A stretch of 64,000 nt of DNA. It comes from Sporosarcina sp. NCCP-2222. Its GTDB lineage: Bacteria; Bacillota; Bacilli; Bacillales_A; Planococcaceae. The position numbers and the translations under genes are program-made. The stretch is taken from assembly GCF_023168145.1 (NCBI RefSeq), contig NZ_BQYK01000001.1, positions 33,540 to 97,539 on the forward strand, written 5' to 3'. Position 1 is the stretch's first letter; every line of letters starts with the position of its first letter. Below the pieces are notes generated by a model, which was not told the origin of the DNA, ran no database searches, and worked only from the letters and a program-made list of their open reading frames with translations. Of this stretch, positions 1-8,526 are shown in pieces.

Positions 1-89
1 CTCCCCCTTCTAGTTTGCAATTGTTTTTGTAATTGACGTTCATAAAAAAAGCCTTTTTAAAAGCGTAAAGTAAAGATCCATTCCTTTTC

Positions 90-866
90 TTACCGACAGA
101 AAACCGAATCTTCCATTCGATAATAAAGCTGGTGTTTACGCGACGTGACTAATATGCCTCTTCCATCTTTCTCAATAAATGTGAGCGCATGCAATCCGCT
201 ACTCCATTTCGGCCCCACTCCTATTAATAAATATCGAAACCTTTCCTTTGTTCCGGACTCTGAGCCAACAAACGTTTCATAGTACCATTCTTCTGAAAAA
301 AACGGCTCCTCCTTCGCCGACCTTATTTGTTCGATCAGTCGTTTTTCATCCAAGCAAGACTCCGATCCAGATGGATGAGTCGGAATAACGGCAGCCTTTT
401 CTATAACAGCAAAGTAGGTCTCCAGCTTATCTTCCGGATAAACAAAATAATGGATTGGGATCGCGAGTAATTGAATGGCCAGGAAGAGATAATTTGCACC
501 AAATCCCAGCCAGGCATACGATCGATAGGTAGCCCAACGTCCTTCTTTACGTTTTAAGATAAAAAATAAAATCCAAACACCTAGAGGCAAAATGGATAAA
601 GAGATAAATGAATCATTAATTGGTATATTTATAGTAAAAGAAAATAAACCGAATAAGACGACCAGAATAATCGCAATAATTGGCGGTTTTTTTGATTGCT
701 TTCTATAAAGTTGTGCTACCATTAATGCGAGTAAAGTGTAACCAGTTGCTTTCGCAATTAATGCTATTACATCCATGTTCAGATCATACACTACTGCCAA
801 GCTGAACCCTCCTAATATCCCTACACAAAAAACCTCTTCAGACAATCTTATCCAAAGAGGTATCAC
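90..866 (-). CDS. Multi-pass membrane protein of unknown function
   Basis: I do not recognise this 258-residue protein. The N-terminal 150 residues contain about four or five hydrophobic segments (near residues 10-25, 32-52, 62-82, 85-103 and 117-142). A soluble C-terminal domain of about 100 residues follows, rich in charged and aromatic residues, and may face the cytoplasm or the cell surface. No catalytic motif is visible. It is transcribed away from the pseudogene and GyrI-like gene upstream and stands alone. The reading frame is intact and codon use resembles the neighbours, so it is probably a real gene. Function cannot be assigned. Confidence 0.7.
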   Translation of the reverse strand: MIPLWIRLSEEVFCVGILGGFSLAVVYDLNMDVIALIAKATGYTLLALMVAQLYRKQSKKPPIIAIILVVLFGLFSFTINIPINDSFISLSILPLGVWILFFILKRKEGRWATYRSYAWLGFGANYLFLAIQLLAIPIHYFVYPEDKLETYFAVIEKAAVIPTHPSGSESCLDEKRLIEQIRSAKEEPFFSEEWYYETFVGSESGTKERFRYLLIGVGPKWSSGLHALTFIEKDGRGILVTSRKHQLYYRMEDSVFCR

Positions 867-962
867 TTCTCAAGTCTATTTCAAATTAATTTACTTTCTA
901 AAGCTGCAATTCATACTCCTTCTTAATGACAAAGTAGGAACCGCGGATAGTGCCGGCCAGCT

Positions 963-1373
963 TTAATTTCTGTCTCGCGAACTAAACTTCCCTTCTAACA
1001 CATTAGGCACTTCCATACCATCAGATAGCTTCAATCTCACAGCACGTTTCTTATTGTCATCCATGGTATACATGACATTGACACACGGGCCATCTTCACA
1101 GAAGACATATGCGATGTGAATGGTATCTACTTGAAAACGTGATGTCTCTAACGGTTTGGCTGCAAATTCGAGGTCCCGTTCATCTTTTTAAATTATGTTT
1201 ACATAAGCAAGTGTCTCCCGGCTTTTACTTGCAGAAACTGTTATAAACTCGTGCTTCTATTTATTCATAAAGTACCTGGCTTCATTTGCACGCAAGCCAG
1301 CAATCGCTTCGGCGACCGGGGAAGATTCTAACCCGATGGTGGACACATTTTTGAAATCAACAACCTAGGACAA
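963..1373 (-). pseudogene. Decayed small gene with three in-frame stop codons and no frameshift
   Basis: One frame stays open across about 137 codons apart from three nonsense codons: TAG at 1365-1367 (codon 3), TAG at 1257-1259 and TAA at about 1189-1191. It ends at TAA 963-965. A plausible original start is TTG at 1371-1373, behind an AAGGAG-type site, 22 bases after the stop of the GyrI-like gene, so the two were probably one operon. The pieces read as ordinary protein: one contains VSTIGLESSP, the last contains VFCEDGPCVNV. The family was not recognised. The lack of frameshifts suggests recent inactivation. Confidence 0.6.
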
Positions 1374-1394
1374 CGCCTTCGCTCCTTCTTACGA

Positions 1395-1874
1395 TTATTT
1401 CCTCACGACTGGAATCCACATTTCACCATAAACCATTCCTTCCCGATTCCCCATCTCAACAGTTGCATTCGGTCCTCCCACATAGGCATACTCTGTCACT
1501 TCTCCAAGTACCTGACCAAAGGCAACTCCTGTAAGTTGGTTGTTCAGTTCATCCGCTGTATGGGCTTCTCCTTTGACTACAACGTATGCTCCTTTTGGGA
1601 ACTGGATCATTCTCGTTGCATTTGGTACATTCGTTTCAGTCCTAACACCTGCATAGTACATCATTTTATTGTTCACAGCTTCACTAACAGCAAACAGATA
1701 GTCGTTGGAAGCTACGGCTTGCAATGCTTCAAGTGTTCCATCTTGTCTGATCGCTTCCCAGAAATCAGACTTTTCCTTGTTTAATCCTGCAAAATCCGTA
1801 TAATGGCTTGTCAGCTCAACACCAATCCCCACTACAGTAAAACCATCTTTTTGCTCAATCGCATATTCAACCAT
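1395..1874 (-). CDS. GyrI-like small-molecule-binding domain protein (AraC effector-binding fold)
   Basis: A protein of about 159 residues resembling stand-alone GyrI-like/AraC effector-binding proteins of Bacillus, which bind hydrophobic or cationic ligands without a DNA-binding domain. Supporting features are the opening strand with FTVVGIGVEL, the central YYAGVRTE segment and the closing MWIPVVRK strand, typical of this fold. ATG at 1872-1874 is preferred over the GTG four codons upstream, because the GGGTGG site sits about eight bases before it. It is divergent from a WYL-type regulator gene starting at 1982, which may control it. The ligand is unknown. Confidence 0.7.
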   Translation of the reverse strand: MVEYAIEQKDGFTVVGIGVELTSHYTDFAGLNKEKSDFWEAIRQDGTLEALQAVASNDYLFAVSEAVNNKMMYYAGVRTETNVPNATRMIQFPKGAYVVVKGEAHTADELNNQLTGVAFGQVLGEVTEYAYVGGPNATVEMGNREGMVYGEMWIPVVRK

Positions 1875-1981
1875 TTTCGCAACCACCCTTTTTGTTATTT
1901 CAAATGAGTTGTCTTTTCACTTGATAGGTTTATAATAATCGTTAATCATGTCAAAAAACGATACTGTTTTTGGAGGTCCCG

Positions 1982-2926
1982 ATGAAGAAAGTGGAACGGA
2001 TCAATACGATCATGCGATATATCAATAATCGTTCTCACTTCACGATTTCTGAAATAATGCAGGAATTTACTATCTCACGTTCAACTGCCATTCGGGATAT
2101 CCGTGAAATTGAAGCAATGGGCATGCCACTGGTCGCTGAAGTCGGTCGGGACGGGGGCTATTCTGTCATGCATAATTCGGTCCTGCCCGTAGTCCGCTTC
2201 ACCGACAATGAGGTGAAAGCCCTCTTTATTGCCTTTATGGCAACAAGAAATCAACAACTGCCCTATCTCAAAAGTCGTCAATCATTGGCAGAAAAATTAC
2301 TAGGACTCTTGTCTGTAAATCAGCAAGACGATTTAGTCTTGCTCAATGAAATTTTACTTTTTCCAGGTACCAATCCGGCGAATCATGATTTATTAGAGCT
2401 ATCCGACCTTCCCCATCCGATGCTAGAACAACTGATCCAACTGCTTTTATCCGATCGCTACTTATTAATTTCCACTTTGGAAGGAACGTATCCCATTTAT
2501 CTTTTGCATCTTTATCAAGAAAGAAACCAATGGATGATTGAAGGTTTCCATTTACTAGATGAAAACAGAAAAGTATTTGCCGTAGATAAGCTCAAGCAGG
2601 TCGAAAAGTATTCGAACAGTAAGCGAATCGGCGAGAAAACGATTGCCAATAAAATAAGGACGCAAACTAATACGGACAATCTTGTCCTCGAGCTTGGACC
2701 GAATGCCATTGGCCAATTCAGGAAATACCATCCTATGAAAGTTACCCTTACCTATACGAGTCCTTTTCAATCGACAGCCTTGTTGAAAACATACATACAA
2801 ATGGACAATGAAAATGAAATAGATGAGATGATAAATTGGCTGCTGTTTTTAGGGCGCGATATTATAATTAAAGAGATGCCTGAAGAAATGAGGCTGGCAA
2901 TCCTACAAAGGCTCTGTACATTTTGA
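1982..2926 (+). CDS. DeoR/YafY-type helix-turn-helix regulator with WYL-like C-terminal region
   Basis: A transcription regulator of about 314 residues. Residues 1-60 form an HTH_11-type winged helix, with ISRSTAIRDIREIEAMG as the recognition helix region and the usual wing residues GRDGGYSV after it. The remainder resembles the ligand-sensing part of YafY/WYL proteins, although the canonical W-Y-L triad is not obvious. ATG at 1982 is chosen over TTG at 1970 because GGAGG lies five bases before it. It is divergent from the GyrI-like gene, a common pairing of regulator and small-molecule binder. Confidence 0.75.
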   Translation: MKKVERINTIMRYINNRSHFTISEIMQEFTISRSTAIRDIREIEAMGMPLVAEVGRDGGYSVMHNSVLPVVRFTDNEVKALFIAFMATRNQQLPYLKSRQSLAEKLLGLLSVNQQDDLVLLNEILLFPGTNPANHDLLELSDLPHPMLEQLIQLLLSDRYLLISTLEGTYPIYLLHLYQERNQWMIEGFHLLDENRKVFAVDKLKQVEKYSNSKRIGEKTIANKIRTQTNTDNLVLELGPNAIGQFRKYHPMKVTLTYTSPFQSTALLKTYIQMDNENEIDEMINWLLFLGRDIIIKEMPEEMRLAILQRLCTF

Positions 2927-3185
2927 ACAAACGAAATCAATTTGAAAGTTCCATTAACGAGGAAATTGTATGTTCCGAAGCTTTTTCGGATCTTAAAGGG
3001 AATACTTTATATTTCGTTGTGATGTGGAAATTTTATTAGCTACATTTCAAACTCACGGTAGCAGATTATTTTTACTTTATGTATCTTATCTTGTTCAAAC
3101 ATAAGATCTACAAATTTTCTCTTCACTACAGTATGCGCCACGTTTTAGGAATTGAAGTTTGATCATATGAGAAGGAGGGATTTCG

Positions 3186-3773
3186 TTGGTACAGAGTAAA
3201 ACAAATCCGAAGGTTGATGAATATATGAGCAATGCAAAAAAGTGGAAGGAAGAGTCTGAAAAGCTGAGACAAATCGCTTTGGATTGCGATCTGACCGAAG
3301 AGTTCAAGTGGATGCATCCGTGTTATACATTTGAAGGAAAAAACATTGTGTTAATTCATGGATTTAAGGATTATTGTGCGCTTTTATTCCATAAAGGAGC
3401 TCTGATGGAAGATCCGCTGGGTCTCCTCATCCAGCAGACAGAAAATGTACAAGCGGCCCGTCAAATCCGTTTCACTCAACTGGAGGAAGTACTGGAAAAA
3501 GAAGAAATTCTAAAGGATTATATTAAACAAGCCATTGCCGTGGAAAAGGCGGGTTTGCAAGTGACAAAAAAGACAGAGCTCCACATACCGGAAGAACTGC
3601 AAGCCAAATTTGAAGAGATTGCTGACTTGAAAAAGGCTTTTGAAAAACTTACTCCCGGCCGACAAAGAGCTTATTGTTTCTATTTCTCCCAGGCAAAACA
3701 AGCTAAAACCCGGGAATCACGAATTGAGAAATGCATACCTGACATCCTGGCTGGGAAAGGCTTGAATGATTGA
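3186..3773 (+). CDS. YdeI/OmpD-associated family protein (DUF1801 plus OmdA-type C-terminus)
   Basis: A 195-residue protein. Residues 20-115 resemble the DUF1801 fold (EFKWMHPCYTFEGKN, then the strand CALLFHKGA). Residues 145-190 carry the OmdA-type motif, with LTPGRQRAYCFYFSQAKQ followed by TRESRIEK. This matches the B. subtilis YdeI arrangement. The biochemical role is not established. Translation starts at TTG 3186 behind AAGGAGG. It stands alone and is followed by a hairpin terminator at about 3789. Confidence 0.75.
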   Translation: MVQSKTNPKVDEYMSNAKKWKEESEKLRQIALDCDLTEEFKWMHPCYTFEGKNIVLIHGFKDYCALLFHKGALMEDPLGLLIQQTENVQAARQIRFTQLEEVLEKEEILKDYIKQAIAVEKAGLQVTKKTELHIPEELQAKFEEIADLKKAFEKLTPGRQRAYCFYFSQAKQAKTRESRIEKCIPDILAGKGLND

Positions 3774-3788
3774 AATATACAAAATGCT

Positions 3789-3830
3789 AAAGAGGCAAGT
3801 GCTTGACGAAATGCACTTCCCTCTTTTGTT
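3789..3830 (+). terminator. Rho-independent terminator after the YdeI-like gene
   Basis: An AAGAGG-AAGTGC arm pairs with GCACTT-CCTCTT, with one unpaired base on each side, and is followed by a T-rich tract (TTTTGTTTGTT). It separates two convergent genes. Confidence 0.75.
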
Positions 3831-3832
3831 TG

Positions 3833-4297
3833 TTACAGAGAATCCAAATATGCCGGAAGATCTTCTTCAGAAATAACTTGCAATCCATGTCTCCTAAGTA
3901 ATGCAGTTGTCACTCCGACACCAGCAATTTTCTTAGCACTAAATTCTCCATTGTAAATCATAGAGCTGCCGCACGATGGACTGGATTCCTTGAGGACGAT
4001 TGATGTCACGCCCAACTCGAGGGCTTTTTCTAATGTCAGTCGGGCTCCTTTTAGATATAGGTCCGTGACATTCCTGCCAGATTTCTCAATGACTTCTGCT
4101 TTTCCATCCAATACATCCTCCCCATCTCCCCTGATAATTTCGGCAGGTTCTCTGGGGGTAGTAAAGCCTCCTAACAATTCAGGGCATACTATAATCGCTT
4201 TATTTTCCGCCAATAGTTTCTCAATCAAACCATTCGGACATCCTGTCCCATTATAGCGAACGGGCAACCCGGCTAAGCAGGAGCTGACCAAAATCAA
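3833..4297 (-). CDS. DUF523 family protein (YbbK-like)
   Basis: A protein of about 154 residues with the family hallmarks: N-terminus ILVSSCLAG followed by VRYNG, CPELLGGF in the centre, and the cysteine motif SSPSCGS near residue 110. These cysteines suggest metal or sulphur chemistry, but no activity is known for the family. TTG at 4295-4297 is chosen because it sits seven bases after GAGG and gives the normal family N-terminus; GTG at 4306 is the alternative. It is last in a tight operon with an unknown gene and a GNAT acetyltransferase. Confidence 0.8.
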   Translation of the reverse strand: MILVSSCLAGLPVRYNGTGCPNGLIEKLLAENKAIIVCPELLGGFTTPREPAEIIRGDGEDVLDGKAEVIEKSGRNVTDLYLKGARLTLEKALELGVTSIVLKESSPSCGSSMIYNGEFSAKKIAGVGVTTALLRRHGLQVISEEDLPAYLDSL

Positions 4298-4307
4298 ACT
4301 GCTCACC

Positions 4308-4856
4308 TCACTTCATGTTCATTTCTTTACACTCGGATTGACAAAAAACAAACCTGTCATCCGGATCCCATATATGTTCATTATCAGCAACGTACCCGCG
4401 TAGCCAAAGTTCTCCATTGATCCGACGAAGATAAAAACCCTTTGGAAATTCATCACTCCCGTCCATAATCTCTGTTGCAATCGTGATGGAACCGTATGGA
4501 GCTCGTTGTGTTCTGGCTGGTTTGCCTGCTGACCCTTCTGGCTGATCAAGATAAGCTAGCCGTATATACAGACCCATTTCGACAGGACCGATTTGTAGCC
4601 CGAGCTGTTCTGCAGTTTCAAAAATTTGTTCGAGTGAAGCCCCTTCTGTTAATCCAAGATCCCTGACGCTTAGCTCGACAGTAATTAGCTGATATGTATG
4701 TTCAGAAAGGGTAAAGCGTTCATCTGAAAGTAATTGCTCCCCCAGTGCATTGATGTGAATTGCTTTCCGGTTCAGTTCCTCCATTAGCTGCCTTTTCGTA
4801 AACCCACCCATTTTTAGCTTTCGAATTGTCTGCGGACAATTAGGATAAATGCTCAT
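4308..4856 (-). CDS. Unknown 182-residue protein
   Basis: I do not recognise this protein. It has no transmembrane segment or signal peptide. The N-terminal half is helical and charged (residues 15-50, GFTKRQLMEELNRK). The C-terminal half looks beta-rich and ends in a cysteine-containing FVFCQSE segment. Its start codon directly follows the stop of the GNAT gene (TAAATG). Its own stop nearly touches the DUF523 gene. The three are therefore almost certainly one transcript with coupled translation. Nothing in the sequence indicates a reaction. Confidence 0.7.
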   Translation of the reverse strand: MSIYPNCPQTIRKLKMGGFTKRQLMEELNRKAIHINALGEQLLSDERFTLSEHTYQLITVELSVRDLGLTEGASLEQIFETAEQLGLQIGPVEMGLYIRLAYLDQPEGSAGKPARTQRAPYGSITIATEIMDGSDEFPKGFYLRRINGELWLRGYVADNEHIWDPDDRFVFCQSECKEMNMK

Positions 4857-5408
4857 TTACACCCTTCTTTCCAAAAGGTCATCTCGGTGAATATGAAATA
4901 ACACATGCTTTCGCAACGGACTATCCAAAGATAGTTTTGGATGCTCAAAGAATTGTTTGAACTCCAGGCCAATCTTCTTCATAACATTTTGGGATGGCTC
5001 ATTTATTTCAGAAGTAAAACTATAGACTTCCTCAAATCCCAATTCAGTGAAACCATAATGCAAACAAGCCCTAGCACCTTCTGTTGCAAATCCTTTCCCC
5101 CAAGCCTCCCTCTTGAGTCGCCATCCGATTTCGACGCAAGGGGTAAAGTCCGCCTCAAATGACGCCTTGTGAAAACCAATAAATCCGATAAACTCGTTTT
5201 GCTCCTTTTCTTCCACTGCAAATAATCCAAAACCGCATTCCTTTAGCTCCGCTTGAATTGCTTGGTTAAAATGAAGCGACTCCTCAGCAGTTAAGGTTTT
5301 AGGAAAATACTCCATCACTTCTTCATCTGTATTCATTTCACAGAATATAGCAAAGTCGTTTTCTTCCCAGTCTCGCAATCGCAATCTTTGGGTTTCCATA
5401 TAAATCAT
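4857..5408 (-). CDS. GNAT acetyltransferase, RimJ/RimL type
   Basis: A 183-residue N-acetyltransferase. It opens METQRLRLRDWEE, as RimJ/RimL-like enzymes do, and carries the acetyl-CoA loop as GWRLKREAWGKGFATEGA near residues 100-118, followed by the helix ending in ASQN-like SQNVMKKIGLEF. These enzymes usually acetylate ribosomal protein N-termini or small amines; the substrate here is unknown. ATG at 5408 follows GGAGG by about eight bases. It is first in a three-gene operon. Confidence 0.8.
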   Translation of the reverse strand: MIYMETQRLRLRDWEENDFAIFCEMNTDEEVMEYFPKTLTAEESLHFNQAIQAELKECGFGLFAVEEKEQNEFIGFIGFHKASFEADFTPCVEIGWRLKREAWGKGFATEGARACLHYGFTELGFEEVYSFTSEINEPSQNVMKKIGLEFKQFFEHPKLSLDSPLRKHVLFHIHRDDLLERRV

Positions 5409-5493
5409 TCAGTTACCTCCTTTGGATGCAAAAATGGAAGTGGGATTGGTTATCCCCCTTCCTTGTCTTTCAATTATAACTGAATTATTACTT

Positions 5494-5664
5494 TTAAGAA
5501 TCATAATAATTAGAACTACTAGAATGGTGCCCTTTCTCTTTACTCTCCTTTTTACCTATTAGCAAACGTTGTGCAAGAGTACCTACCGTGTACACAATCA
5601 AAATTCCAATAGGCAATAACACTAATAAATAAAATAACTGCATTGAAAATATCCATGAGGCCAT
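5494..5664 (-). CDS. Small single-span membrane protein
   Basis: About 56 residues. ATG at 5662-5664 is chosen because AAGGAAGG lies eight to nine bases upstream; a longer reading from 5712 has no such site. A hydrophobic segment (about residues 3-30) with YLLVLLPIGILIVY is followed by a charged, serine- and histidine-rich tail containing GHHSSSS. Function is unknown. Confidence 0.6.
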   Translation of the reverse strand: MASWIFSMQLFYLLVLLPIGILIVYTVGTLAQRLLIGKKESKEKGHHSSSSNYYDS

Positions 5665-5959
5665 GAAGTTCACCTTCCTTTCTTCGTATTCTGATGAATT
5701 ATTCTTGTTCAAGTCTCTTTACTTTTGCACAATAATTGACTGAACAAAATAATGAGATTCCGCTGTCTTCGTGGAATTCGATTTATCTGCAATTGCAATA
5801 AATGTTTGATCTTGCTCACAAACAAAAGTGTGCACTTCTATATAAAACATTTCAATCAAAATTATAAAATAAACCAATTTTACAAATTCATCAAAGAGGG
5901 ATAAGATTGAATCATCAATACAAATCTACCAATTATTACATTATGAGAGGATGAGCAGA

Positions 5960-6580
5960 ATGGGCTCAAGAATCATGCATCTCTTGATTGCGAATCAAAT
6001 CGCGGAGCATTTATCAATCGAAAACAAAACTGCATTGTTGTTAGGAGGGATTGCTCCGGATGCGGTATCTCCAAAAGAACTGTCACATTATTTTATTGGC
6101 GCAACAGAAAAATACACTAGAAGCATAGATTTTAACGGCTTTCTCAATAACTATGATTCATCTATAGAAGACCCTTATCTGCTCGGGTATTACACTCATT
6201 TGATCGCAGATAATGTTTGGCTTCAAGGCTTCTATCTTTCATGGCTAAAAAATCGCATGAATGCCGACGAGAAACTCTATGAACGATATCACAACGATTT
6301 CCGCATGTTGAATGGCTTATTACTTGAGCATTATGGCAATCGAGATGAATTGCTGTATTATCTTCAGGAGTCTTACTCTGTCCCGGATCTTTTGGAAGTG
6401 AAAAGTATTGATATACAAAAGTTCATTCCTCATGTTATTGCTGATCTGTCATATGACCAAGGACTCGTAATCCAGAATAAACTGCAGGTTTTTACGCTCG
6501 AGCAGATCATAGGATATATCGAAACTTCTGTCGACATTGCTTTGCTTCAATTGGAACAAATAAAAACAACTATACAGTAA
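5960..6580 (+). CDS. Zinc-dependent phospholipase C-like protein
   Basis: A cytosolic protein of about 206 residues resembling the Zn_dep_PLPC family found in bacilli. Histidine near residue 7 (SRIMHLLIAN), the loop GGIAPDAV near residues 29-36, SHYF and YYTHLIADNVW near residues 81-91 supply the His and Asp residues expected to bind zinc. No signal peptide is present, unlike secreted phospholipases. ATG at 5960 is preferred because its spacing from GAGAGG is better than that of ATG 5951. The substrate is not known and the gene stands alone. Confidence 0.7.
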   Translation: MGSRIMHLLIANQIAEHLSIENKTALLLGGIAPDAVSPKELSHYFIGATEKYTRSIDFNGFLNNYDSSIEDPYLLGYYTHLIADNVWLQGFYLSWLKNRMNADEKLYERYHNDFRMLNGLLLEHYGNRDELLYYLQESYSVPDLLEVKSIDIQKFIPHVIADLSYDQGLVIQNKLQVFTLEQIIGYIETSVDIALLQLEQIKTTIQ

Positions 6581-6589
6581 GTCCGCACT

Positions 6590-6718
6590 CTACTTTTCCT
6601 GGCGAACTCTTCTTCTATAAAAAACAAAGGCAGTCACTACTAGCAACACGGTGACGACAGAAATGATGATGAATAATGGATCGATTACGATGAAATAGGA
6701 ATCTTTAATTTCGTACAC
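6590..6718 (-). CDS. 42-residue single-span membrane protein
   Basis: This short gene starts with GTG at 6716-6718, about six bases after an AGGGGTG site, and ends at TAG 6590-6592. The product begins VYEIKDSYF, has one hydrophobic helix of about 24 residues (IDPLFIIISVVTVLLVV and onwards) and ends in a basic cytoplasmic tail with YRRRVRQEK. The ribosome binding site, clean hydrophobic profile and positive-inside tail support a real protein. Its role is unknown. Confidence 0.6.
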   Translation of the reverse strand: MYEIKDSYFIVIDPLFIIISVVTVLLVVTAFVFYRRRVRQEK

Positions 6719-7097
6719 TCAAACACCCCTTACCTATTCTTTCTATTTGCGAAAGATATTTAATTACCATCCTGGTCCAGTTCCTCTTTCGTTAGGAAAT
6801 TTTCATCGCTAAAAAAGCTAACCGGTATAAAAAGGGCCTATTTTAGGTCCGTGAGATCACTGCCTATTTGGTAGCAATAAATGTCTTACTTTGGTTACGT
6901 TCTTATTGAATGATAAGTTTCATTATTATCACATTTTTCATTGCACCCTTATACGCAATTATGCCGGTATCTAACCCAGCGCCGTAACCATGGACTTTAT
7001 TTACGTTGAGGAATCACTTGAAGATTAGTGGCTTCCTAACTATTGTAGCTTCTCCTAATAATAGCTAAAATGGAAGTAATGATAAGGAGTTGATGGT
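6719..7097. other. Intergenic region with no gene seen
   Basis: Both strands were read and no convincing gene was found. An imperfect inverted repeat, AGGAA-CACT against AGTG-TTCCT, lies at about 7009-7037. It may belong to the promoter region of the downstream gene, whose AAGGAG site is at about 7085. Confidence 0.5.
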
Positions 7098-8069
7098 ATG
7101 GGCGGATGGATGCTTACAGTTGCTGTTGTGTTCCTCATTTACGCCGTAGTAATAAAGTCGAAATCGAATCGATTGAAACGGCCTAGACGTTCTCCAAAGT
7201 TGAACCCGCCGATTTGGGCTGATCAGGCGACCAAACAACTTTTCAAGCAATTTAATCAAGCATGGACTAATGAGATAGAAAAAGTTGTGAATGAACGATA
7301 CTGTATACAAAATGGCAGCTTGCCTCCATATGAAATACAGGCACGCTGGTACGAATTAAAGAAGTTCTTGCTGCTAGCAAGCTTTTCAAAAGGATTGCCC
7401 ATGTTCTCCCAAAAGGTTGATGACATATGGCATCTATTTCTTGAAGAAGACACCTTGTATCAAAAGTTCAGTACTGAATTTATCGGTGAGCGAATTGAAC
7501 ATCATCCGCATGGCCAGCCGAAACACTTACCGGCGGAACGTGCATGGTTCGATATTCTGTATCTTTCCTTTTTCCCCATCTCAGATCATTCCTATTTATG
7601 GGGTGATTTTTTACAGGAGCGAGAAGAGCATGAAAGATGGATGCAAAATATTAAATACCAATCGTCACAAATAAAATCGGAGCTTGGCAAACGTCGTGCA
7701 GCGGCTCCTACGCTTGAGTCGATGGATGCATTTCTTGCATTTGCAGAGGATTTGATGGAGAGAAAAGATAACAGACTTACGCAACGAGTTCAACAACCTG
7801 AGGGCTATTGGTATGGAGCGGCTCTCTTCGGGGTTGGGACATATGGCGCAATTGAAATTGAAGAGCGAAAGAGCAAGCATGATGGGTATAATGGAGATGG
7901 AATAGGCTATGCAAGCGGTGTCGATCAAGACAAGGAGCAGGATGAGGATTGGCATGATCTTACCAGTCACGTGAATGAATATCAGCCTGGCTCAGATGTA
8001 GTGACCCAATCCACCCACTCCGGCAGCGGTTGCAGTTCCTGCAGCTCGTGTAGTGGTTGTTCATCATGA
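7098..8069 (+). CDS. Membrane-anchored protein with a VDxIWH motif and a Ser/Cys-rich tail
   Basis: A 323-residue protein with one N-terminal membrane helix (residues 3-20) followed by a basic stretch, so most of the chain is probably cytoplasmic. Residues 95-125 carry VDDIWHLFLEEDTLY, similar to the (V/L)D-x-x-WH motif of glycine-rich-domain and related uncharacterised proteins, followed by the histidine-rich EHHPHG. The C-terminus ends GSGCSSCSSCSGCSS, with four cysteines in a regular Ser/Gly spacing. Comparable short Cys/Gly tails occur on several uncharacterised bacterial membrane proteins. Function is unknown. It starts behind AAGGAG. Confidence 0.65.
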   Translation: MGGWMLTVAVVFLIYAVVIKSKSNRLKRPRRSPKLNPPIWADQATKQLFKQFNQAWTNEIEKVVNERYCIQNGSLPPYEIQARWYELKKFLLLASFSKGLPMFSQKVDDIWHLFLEEDTLYQKFSTEFIGERIEHHPHGQPKHLPAERAWFDILYLSFFPISDHSYLWGDFLQEREEHERWMQNIKYQSSQIKSELGKRRAAAPTLESMDAFLAFAEDLMERKDNRLTQRVQQPEGYWYGAALFGVGTYGAIEIEERKSKHDGYNGDGIGYASGVDQDKEQDEDWHDLTSHVNEYQPGSDVVTQSTHSGSGCSSCSSCSGCSS

Positions 8070-8113
8070 ACAACCACCGTCTGCCAATGTATCACCACTA
8101 ACTAACAAACACG

Positions 8114-8148
8114 CCAGGCGCCAACTTGTAATTAAGCTAGGCGCCTGG
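8114..8148. terminator. Perfect 9-bp stem between convergent genes
   Basis: CCAGGCGCC at 8114-8122 pairs perfectly with GGCGCCTGG at 8140-8148 across a 17-base loop. Neither side has a strong T-tract, so termination efficiency is uncertain. Confidence 0.55.
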
Positions 8149-8151
8149 AAA

Positions 8152-8376
8152 TTACTTTGCAGTGTCTCGTTTGCGATAGGCTTTTAACTGCAAAATAATA
8201 TCTCTCGCAAGCAAAATAGCTGCCAAGTAAAAAAATACACTTAACATAATAGATAATACTTGGCCCGTCTCTTGAGAAAATATCTTGTAAGTTCCAAAGC
8301 ACAGGCAGAACAGCAGGAGTATCAATTTCTTGCTAATCTTGTTATCCTGCCTAAAAAACAATGTGAGTTTACTCAT
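8152..8376 (-). CDS. Small membrane protein, two predicted helices
   Basis: A 74-residue protein with hydrophobic segments at about residues 17-33 and 43-60 and a basic C-terminus (LKAYRKRD). An AGAGAG site precedes the ATG. No family was recognised. It is convergent with the VDxIWH protein and stands alone. Confidence 0.55.
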   Translation of the reverse strand: MSKLTLFFRQDNKISKKLILLLFCLCFGTYKIFSQETGQVLSIMLSVFFYLAAILLARDIILQLKAYRKRDTAK

Positions 8377-8473
8377 ATTACGCTCTCTTTCTATCGATGC
8401 TCATATTTTCCTTTATTCCAGCTTACCATTAATATCAATAAGATGCTTTAGTAAAATACATAGCTTTTTTCAA

Positions 8474-8508
8474 AAAAGATGACCTCAAACGTGCTGAGGT
8501 CATCTTTT
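8474..8508 (-). terminator. Terminator of the APH-like gene
   Basis: AAAAGATGACCTCA pairs with TGAGGTCATCTTTT across a short loop. Read on the minus strand it is followed by a run of T, so it ends the transcript from 9510. Confidence 0.85.
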
Positions 8509-8526
8509 CTCGCTTTCGCGGCTTTC

